Assembly (NCBI RefSeq): GCF_021216675.1
Contig: NZ_CP086120.1
Span: 2,462,501 to 2,526,500, forward strand
Reading direction: 5' to 3'
DNA: 64,000 nt
Origin: Streptomyces gobiensis
Lineage (GTDB): Bacteria > Actinomycetota > Actinomycetes > Streptomycetales > Streptomycetaceae
Part shown: in pieces, positions 59,012-64,000 of the stretch
How the letters are laid out: each line of letters begins with the position of its first letter
Position numbering within the stretch: the first letter of the stretch is position 1
Notes under the pieces: model-generated
What the model saw: only the letters and a program-made list of their open reading frames with translations
What the model was told of the DNA's origin: nothing
Databases searched by the model: none
Program-made: the position numbers and the translations under genes

Positions 59012-61924
59012 TCAGCGGCGGCCTCTGCCGTCCTCGGGGTCCTCGTCGCGCTCTCGCGGGCCAAGCAGCTCATCGGCGAGGGTCGGGAGGTCGTCCATGG
59101 GCGTCTCCTCCGCCCACTCCCGGCGGCGGGTGCGCTCCTGGGGCTCCGCGGCCGCGGGGGTCTGCGGCAGCACGGCGGTCTCATCGGCGTCCGCGGGGAC
59201 TTGCGGCAGCACGGCCGTCTCATCAGTGTCCGGCCGGGCGGGGGGCTGAGCGGGTTGAGCGGGCTGTGGGGGCTGTGGGGGCTTCGGCGGCTGCGGGGGC
59301 TGGACGCGGGGGACCTGGATGGTGTCCTCGTTGTCGGGGGCGTCGCGGGTGTCGGGGGTTTCGCGGTTATCGCGGTCGTCGCGTGTGGACTCCGTTGCCG
59401 CACGGGCCTGTTCGGCCCTCAGCAGGGCCTCCTCGGCCTTGCGCTGCTTCTCCAGCCGACGCTCCTCCGCCTGGGCGCGGAGCCGGGCCTCCTCCTCGGC
59501 CTGGCGGCGCAGCCGCTCCTGCTCCTCACGGCGGACCTGCTCCTCGGCCTCCCGGCGCTTGCGCTCCTCCTCCGCCTGGTGGCGGGCCTCCTCGGCCTCC
59601 TGGCGGCGGCGCTCCTCTTCCTCGGCACGGAGCTTGGCGAGCTGCGCCTGGCGCTCCCGCTCCAGCCGCTCCTCCTCGGCCTTACGCGCCGCCTCCTCGG
59701 CCGCACGCCGCTTACGTTCCTCCTCGGCCTTCTTACGGGCCTCCTCCTGCGCGTTGATCTCCTGCTCGGACAGCGGCAGGACCTGGTCGAGCCGGTGGCG
59801 TACGACCGTGGTGACCGCCTCCGGCTCCTGGCCCGCGTCCACGACGAGATAGCGGGTCGGGTCTGCGGCGGCCAGCGTCAGGAAGCCGGCGCGCACCCGC
59901 TTGTGGAAGTCGGCGGACTCCGACTCCAGCCGGTCCGGTGCCTCGGTGAAACGCTCGCGGGCGGTCTCCGGGGAGATGTCCAGCAGGACGGTGAGGTGCG
60001 GTACGAGCCCATCGGTGGCCCAGCGCGAGATACGGGCGATCTCGGTCGGCGACAGATCCCGGCCCGCGCCCTGGTAGGCGACGGAGGAGTCGATATAGCG
60101 ATCCGAGATCACCACGGCGCCGCGCTCCAGTGCGGGCCGTACGACGGAGTCGATGTGCTCGGCGCGGTCGGCGGCGTAGAGCAGCGCCTCGGCACGGTGG
60201 GAGAGACCGGTGGAGGAAACATCGAGAAGGATGGACCGCAGCCGCTTGCCTATGGGGGTGGCGCCCGGTTCACGGGTGACGACCACCTCGTGGCCCTTGC
60301 CGCGGATCCACTCGGCAAGCGCCTCGGCCTGGGTGGATTTCCCGGCGCCGTCGCCGCCCTCAAGAACGAGGAAGAAGCCGGTGGGGAACGGGGCCTGAGC
60401 CGGGTCCCCGCCGCGCACCGCGTCGGCCAGGTCCCGGCGCAGCGGCACGCCCTGCCGGTCATCGACACGGCTGAGGACCAGTGCGGCGACCGGCAGGAGC
60501 AGGGCGCCAACAAGCATCAGGGTGAAGCCCGCGCCGCCGTATTCGAAGACGAACTTACCGCTCTCGACACGGTGTTCGCCGATCAGGCCCGCCAGGACCG
60601 GGGCCGTTATCGCGCTCACGGCGATGGTGAGCCGTACGACCGCGTGCAGATGCTCGGTGGTGCGGGGGCGGCGGAAGTCCTCGACCTCCTGGTCGAGCAG
60701 GGTGTGCCCGGCGTTCGCGGCCGTACCGGCGGCAAGGCCGGAGAGCAGGGCGGCCAGCAGCACGGTGGCGGTGTCGGAAGCGAGCCCGGTGACCAGCAGC
60801 GCCAGCCCGGTGACCGTGATGGCCAGGGCGAGCAGCCGTCGCCGGGAGAGGACCGGGGCCACCTTGGGTGCCCAGTGGATACCGCCGGCGGTGCCGCCGG
60901 TCAGGCCGAGCACCAGCAACGCGAAGGTGACCGGGCCGCCGCCGACGTCAACGGCGTGCAGCGCGGCGAGCGCCACGGCGGCGGCGATCGCGGCGGCGAT
61001 GGCGGCAGCCGAGATCACGAGCAGCGGAATCGCGCCGGTACGGCCCTTGTCGGTGCCGGTCGCGGTCTTGGGGCGGCGCAGTCCCTCCAGCGGCGAGCGC
61101 GGGCGCGGGGTCTCGGTACCGGGGAGCTGGAGGAAGTAGAGGACCGAGACGGACGCGGCGAACAGTCCAGCGGCGACATAGGAGCCGAGTGCTGCCTGAT
61201 GCTCGGAGAACCAGGCGATGCCCGTGCCGAGCAGATTGCTGATGAGGGTGATGACGAGCAGCGCGGCGGCGGCTGCTGGGAGCGCGAGGAAGCCGGTACG
61301 GATCCAGAGGCGGCGCAGGGCGTCATAGTGGTCGGGGAGGGGGCGTACGGCGGCACCCTCGGGCGGCGGCGCGGGGAGGAGCGCCGGAGCGGCGCTGTCC
61401 TTGGCGACGGTCCAGAAGCGCTCGGCGACGCCGGTGAGGAAGACGGTGATGAGGATGTACGCGTAGGCGTTGTCCGGGGTCCAGGTGATCCACAGCGGCG
61501 CGATGATCAGTAGCGCGAGGCGGACGCCGTCGGCGCTGATCATGGTCCAGCGGCGGTCGAGGGCGTTGCCGGGGGCGACGAGCGAGGACAGCGGGCCGAG
61601 CAGGACCGCACCGAAGAGCAGCGTGGCCAGTATGCGGGTGGCGAAAACGGCGGCGACGGCGAGCGCGACCCCGCTGTAGCCGGTACCGAAGGGGGGTGTG
61701 CCGCCCGTGACGACGACGCTCAGCGTCGCCTGCAGGGCGAGAAGCGTCAGTACGAGTACGGCGAGGGCGTCGGCGACACCGCTGACGCACTGGGCACTCC
61801 ACAGCCGCCGCAGCGGGGCGTGGTTGAGGAGAGCCCGGACGGCGCGCTCGCGGGAGTCCGCGGCCAGGGCGTCGGAGGCGGGGTTCGTGGAGTTCCCAAC
61901 CGGAGGCTGCTCTGCACGCGTCAT
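59012..61924 (-). CDS. tmk: dTMP kinase fused to an MFS-like membrane domain and coiled-coil tail
   Basis: 970 residues from the ATG at 61924. The N-terminal half (about 30-500) is a 12-helix MFS-like membrane domain (LRRLWSAQCVSGVADALAVL onward). The thymidylate kinase domain follows at about 520-735: P-loop EGGDGAGKST, DR(Y) ISDRYIDSSVAYQG, and LVDAG-type end. It makes dTDP for DNA synthesis. Then comes a Glu/Arg/Lys coiled coil (about 750-885) and a Pro-rich tail with repeated QVPADADETAVLPQ units. The same fusion is conserved in Streptomyces. It is upstream of holB. Confidence 0.93.
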   Translation of the reverse strand: MTRAEQPPVGNSTNPASDALAADSRERAVRALLNHAPLRRLWSAQCVSGVADALAVLVLTLLALQATLSVVVTGGTPPFGTGYSGVALAVAAVFATRILATLLFGAVLLGPLSSLVAPGNALDRRWTMISADGVRLALLIIAPLWITWTPDNAYAYILITVFLTGVAERFWTVAKDSAAPALLPAPPPEGAAVRPLPDHYDALRRLWIRTGFLALPAAAAALLVITLISNLLGTGIAWFSEHQAALGSYVAAGLFAASVSVLYFLQLPGTETPRPRSPLEGLRRPKTATGTDKGRTGAIPLLVISAAAIAAAIAAAVALAALHAVDVGGGPVTFALLVLGLTGGTAGGIHWAPKVAPVLSRRRLLALAITVTGLALLVTGLASDTATVLLAALLSGLAAGTAANAGHTLLDQEVEDFRRPRTTEHLHAVVRLTIAVSAITAPVLAGLIGEHRVESGKFVFEYGGAGFTLMLVGALLLPVAALVLSRVDDRQGVPLRRDLADAVRGGDPAQAPFPTGFFLVLEGGDGAGKSTQAEALAEWIRGKGHEVVVTREPGATPIGKRLRSILLDVSSTGLSHRAEALLYAADRAEHIDSVVRPALERGAVVISDRYIDSSVAYQGAGRDLSPTEIARISRWATDGLVPHLTVLLDISPETARERFTEAPDRLESESADFHKRVRAGFLTLAAADPTRYLVVDAGQEPEAVTTVVRHRLDQVLPLSEQEINAQEEARKKAEEERKRRAAEEAARKAEEERLERERQAQLAKLRAEEEERRRQEAEEARHQAEEERKRREAEEQVRREEQERLRRQAEEEARLRAQAEERRLEKQRKAEEALLRAEQARAATESTRDDRDNRETPDTRDAPDNEDTIQVPRVQPPQPPKPPQPPQPAQPAQPPARPDTDETAVLPQVPADADETAVLPQTPAAAEPQERTRRREWAEETPMDDLPTLADELLGPRERDEDPEDGRGRR

Positions 61925-62468
61925 ATTGGCCAGCGTATCGGGAAGGGAGTGGGGGCGGGATGGCGCCCGAACGTTTGAGCAGGCTGCTGCCCGGCCGTAC
62001 GTGGCTGGGGTGTCCCGCCGTGGGTGTTTTGTACCTGCCTCGGGTCCGTTGTGGGTCGGGGGTGGTCCGGGGTGGGCCGTTCCGGACCCATGATTTACGG
62101 CCCGACGCGCGGTTACGTTGAGTTGGCCGGTGGGGTCTGTGTCGGCCCACAAATCACGGGCAAGCGTCCGGAACAACCCACCCCTCCCCACCCCCTCACG
62201 CGTTGTGGGCACTCGGGCCGCCCGAGGGGCGGTGGGGGTCCCCCCATGCCCTTAAGGCTATGGGGGAGGGTGGGCACAACACCCGGCCACCGGCCCGCCC
62301 CGGGCCAACCCCGGGCCCCGGGGCGAAGCCCCGGTTACGGGAAGGGGCGGGATCGGGGAAACCCACCCACGGCACCCCGGATCCGGGCGGAGCCCGGCCA
62401 CGCGGCGGAGCCGCATATCGGTACAGCGCCGGGAAGGCGGGGGGCAGCCGCAAGGCTCGGGGCCGGGG
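61925..62468. repeat. Non-coding topA-tmk spacer carrying dispersed repeat copy B
   Basis: 544 bp without a gene. Copy B (about 62269-62439) is the reverse complement of 12371-12546 at roughly 85% identity. GTTGTGGGCACTC at 62202-62214 corresponds to the second shared block of copy A. Nearer tmk, imperfect inverted repeats lie at 62042-62048 / 62083-62089 (GGGTCCG / CGGACCC) and 62091-62106 / 62141-62156. A purine-rich stretch at about 61940-61960 precedes the tmk start. Confidence 0.75.
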
Positions 62469-64000
62469 CTAGTCCGGCTTCTTCGTGGTGGTCTTCTTGG
62501 CGGCGGCCTTCTTCGCGGTCGCCTTCTTCGCCGTTGTCTTCTTCGCGGCGGCCTTCTTGGCCGGCGCCTTCTTCGCGGCCGTCTTCTTCGCCGTCGTCTT
62601 CTTCGCGGCCGTCTTCTTCTTCGCCGGGCCCTTGGCGCGCTTCTCCGCCAGGAGCTCGAAGGCTCGCTCGGGGGTGATCTCCTCTACGTCGTCGTCGCGG
62701 CGCAGTGTCGCGTTGGTCTCACCGTCCGTGACATACGGCCCGAAGCGGCCGTCCTTCACTACGACCGGGCGGTCGTTGGTGGGGTCGGTGCCCAGTTCCT
62801 TCAGCGGGGGCTTGGCGGCGGCGCGGCCACGCTGCTTGGGCTGGGCGTAGATGGCGAGGGCTTCGTCGAGGGTGATGGTGAAGAGCTGCTCCTCGCTCTC
62901 CAGGGAGCGGGAGTCGGTGCCCTTCTTGAGGTACGGGCCGTAGCGGCCGTTCTGGGCGGTGATCTCCTGGCCGGAGTCGGGGTCGGTGCCGACCACCCGG
63001 GGGAGGGAGAGGAGCTTGAGCGCGTCGTCCAGCGTGATCGTGTCGAGGGACATCGACTTGAAGAGCGAGGCCGTGCGTGGCTTGACCGCGTTCTTGCCGG
63101 TCTTCGGGGTGCCCTCGGGGAGGACCTCGGTGACGTACGGGCCGTAGCGGCCGTCCTTGGCGACGATGGGGTGGTTCGTGGCCGGGTCGATGCCGAGTTC
63201 GAAGTCGCCGCTGGGCTTGGCGAGCAGTTCCTCGGCGAGTTCGACGGTCAGCTCGTCCGGCGGGAGGTCGTCGGGGACATCGGCGCGCTGGCCGGTCTCG
63301 CCCTCGGGGCCGGGCTTTTCCACGTACGGGCCGTAGCGGCCCACGCGCAGGACGATGTCGTTGCCGACGGGGAAGGACGAGATGCCCTTGGCGTCGATCG
63401 CGCCCAGATCGGAGACGAGCTCCTTGAGCCCGCCGAGGTGGTCGCCGTCGCCGTTGCCCGCCTCGGCGGCGCCGCTGGCCTCGCCCTTGCCGAAGTAGAA
63501 GCGGCGCAGCCACGGCACGGCCTCGGCGTCGCCGCTGGCGATGCGGTCAAGGTCCTCTTCCATCTGGGCGGTGAAGTCGTAGTCGACCAGGCGGCCGAAG
63601 TGCTTCTCCAGAAGGCCGACGACGGCGAAGGAGAGGAAGGACGGCACGAGGGCTGTGCCCTTTTTGAAGACATAGCGGCGGTCGAGGATGGTGCTGATGA
63701 TCGACGCGTAGGTGGAGGGACGGCCGATCTCTCGCTCTTCGAGCTCCTTGACGAGCGTCGCCTCGGTGTAGCGGGCCGGGGGCTTGGTGGCGTGGCCGTC
63801 GACCGAGATCTCGTCCGCGGTCAGGGCATCGCCCTCGGTGACCTGCGGGAGACGGCGCTCGCGGTCGTCAAGCTCGGCGTTGGGGTCGTCGGAGCCCTCG
63901 ACATACGCCTTGAGGAAGCCGTGGAAGGTGATGATCTTGCCGGTGGTGCTGAACTCGGCGTCGCGGCCGTCGGCGGAGCGGCCGCCGACCTTGATGGTGA
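62469..64000 (-). CDS. topA: DNA topoisomerase I, C-terminal part (5' end outside window)
   Basis: About 510 codons read open to the right edge. The central type IA gate region is visible, ending with GRPSTYASIISTILDRRYV, which is conserved in TopA. It is followed by several copies of the topoisomerase C-terminal repeat (FELGIDPATNHPIVAKDGRYGPYVTE and similar, each with a GRxGPY core) in place of zinc ribbons. The final 55 residues are a Lys/Ala repeat (AKKTTAKK type) characteristic of Streptomyces TopA, which increases DNA binding and processivity. Catalytic Tyr lies outside the window. It relaxes negative supercoils and is essential. Confidence 0.95.
   Translation of the reverse strand, partial: TIKVGGRSADGRDAEFSTTGKIITFHGFLKAYVEGSDDPNAELDDRERRLPQVTEGDALTADEISVDGHATKPPARYTEATLVKELEEREIGRPSTYASIISTILDRRYVFKKGTALVPSFLSFAVVGLLEKHFGRLVDYDFTAQMEEDLDRIASGDAEAVPWLRRFYFGKGEASGAAEAGNGDGDHLGGLKELVSDLGAIDAKGISSFPVGNDIVLRVGRYGPYVEKPGPEGETGQRADVPDDLPPDELTVELAEELLAKPSGDFELGIDPATNHPIVAKDGRYGPYVTEVLPEGTPKTGKNAVKPRTASLFKSMSLDTITLDDALKLLSLPRVVGTDPDSGQEITAQNGRYGPYLKKGTDSRSLESEEQLFTITLDEALAIYAQPKQRGRAAAKPPLKELGTDPTNDRPVVVKDGRFGPYVTDGETNATLRRDDDVEEITPERAFELLAEKRAKGPAKKKTAAKKTTAKKTAAKKAPAKKAAAKKTTAKKATAKKAAAKKTTTKKPD

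Noticed and set aside
58955..61513. Very long plus-strand open frame (852 codons) opposite tmk
   Set aside because: Mirrors the coiled-coil and membrane-coding strand of tmk. Leu/Gly/Arg-rich with no fold and overlapped by a clear kinase.
62485..62630. Tandem repeat array at the right end as a non-coding satellite
   Set aside because: It is the in-frame Lys/Ala tail of topA, a known Streptomyces TopA feature.

Overview
The window looks like chromosomal DNA of a Streptomyces or close relative. It is very GC-rich with compact ATGA/GTGA-coupled operons, and it carries the lysine-tailed topA, a dTMP kinase fused to an MFS-like domain, an ergothioneine operon, an Mce lipid-import operon, an MreB/Mbl-like actin and many Tat or lipobox exported proteins. 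No phage, insertion sequence, plasmid or CRISPR array was seen.

Layout. 1-8.0 kb (-): an mce operon (ATPase, two YrbE/MlaE permeases, MceA-E; MceE runs off the left edge), preceded on the same strand by an ECF-type sigma factor with membrane segments and a proline-rich repeat tail. 9.4-12.3 kb (+): MreB-like protein, an unknown protein, a fatty-acid desaturase. 12.3-12.7 kb: a long non-coding dispersed repeat whose inverted partner lies at 62.2-62.4 kb. 12.7-14.2 kb: a TetR repressor divergent from an NmrA-like reductase, with two operator-like palindromes between them. 14.3-18.9 kb: a DevR/DevS (OsdR/OsdK)-type oxygen or dormancy locus with a universal stress protein and a shortened acetyltransferase/CoA-ligase gene. 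19-23.8 kb: VOC protein, GH65 phosphorylase with beta-phosphoglucomutase, SRPBCC and a small membrane protein. 24.0-28.4 kb (-): egtA-B-C-D, with polX upstream. 30.4-35.0 kb: Hsp20, VOC protein, fused molybdate ABC transporter, ModA and a MerR-like/TOBE regulator. 35.2-38.5 kb: acidic membrane protein, a large inverted-repeat region, a CapA-family protein, an Fn3 lipoprotein. 38.7-41.8 kb (+): a compact XRE / ImmA-IrrE protease / MAB_1171c-type membrane protein / SDR cassette. 41.9-43.6 kb: a Tat-exported flavin oxidase.

43.7-52.7 kb (-) is the most interesting region. It is an eight-gene, probably zinc-regulated metallophore-type locus: Tat-lipoprotein solute-binding protein, two Dpp/Nik-type permeases, a double ATPase, a TTG-started methyltransferase, an atypical PLP beta-family enzyme, a DUF364-like putative metal-chelation protein and an MFS exporter. 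A 15-bp Zur-box-like palindrome sits about 65 bp upstream of the first gene, and a terminator insulates it from upstream. 52.9-54.3 kb: an unknown protein, an EF-hand protein, tRNA-Thr(CGT) and two clear terminators. 54.5-64 kb: DHA2 MFS pump, secreted Tap-like peptidase, holB, tmk fusion, topA (runs off the right edge).

Assignments rest on reading protein motifs, gene order and start context by eye. Family names without a visible catalytic motif are inference.
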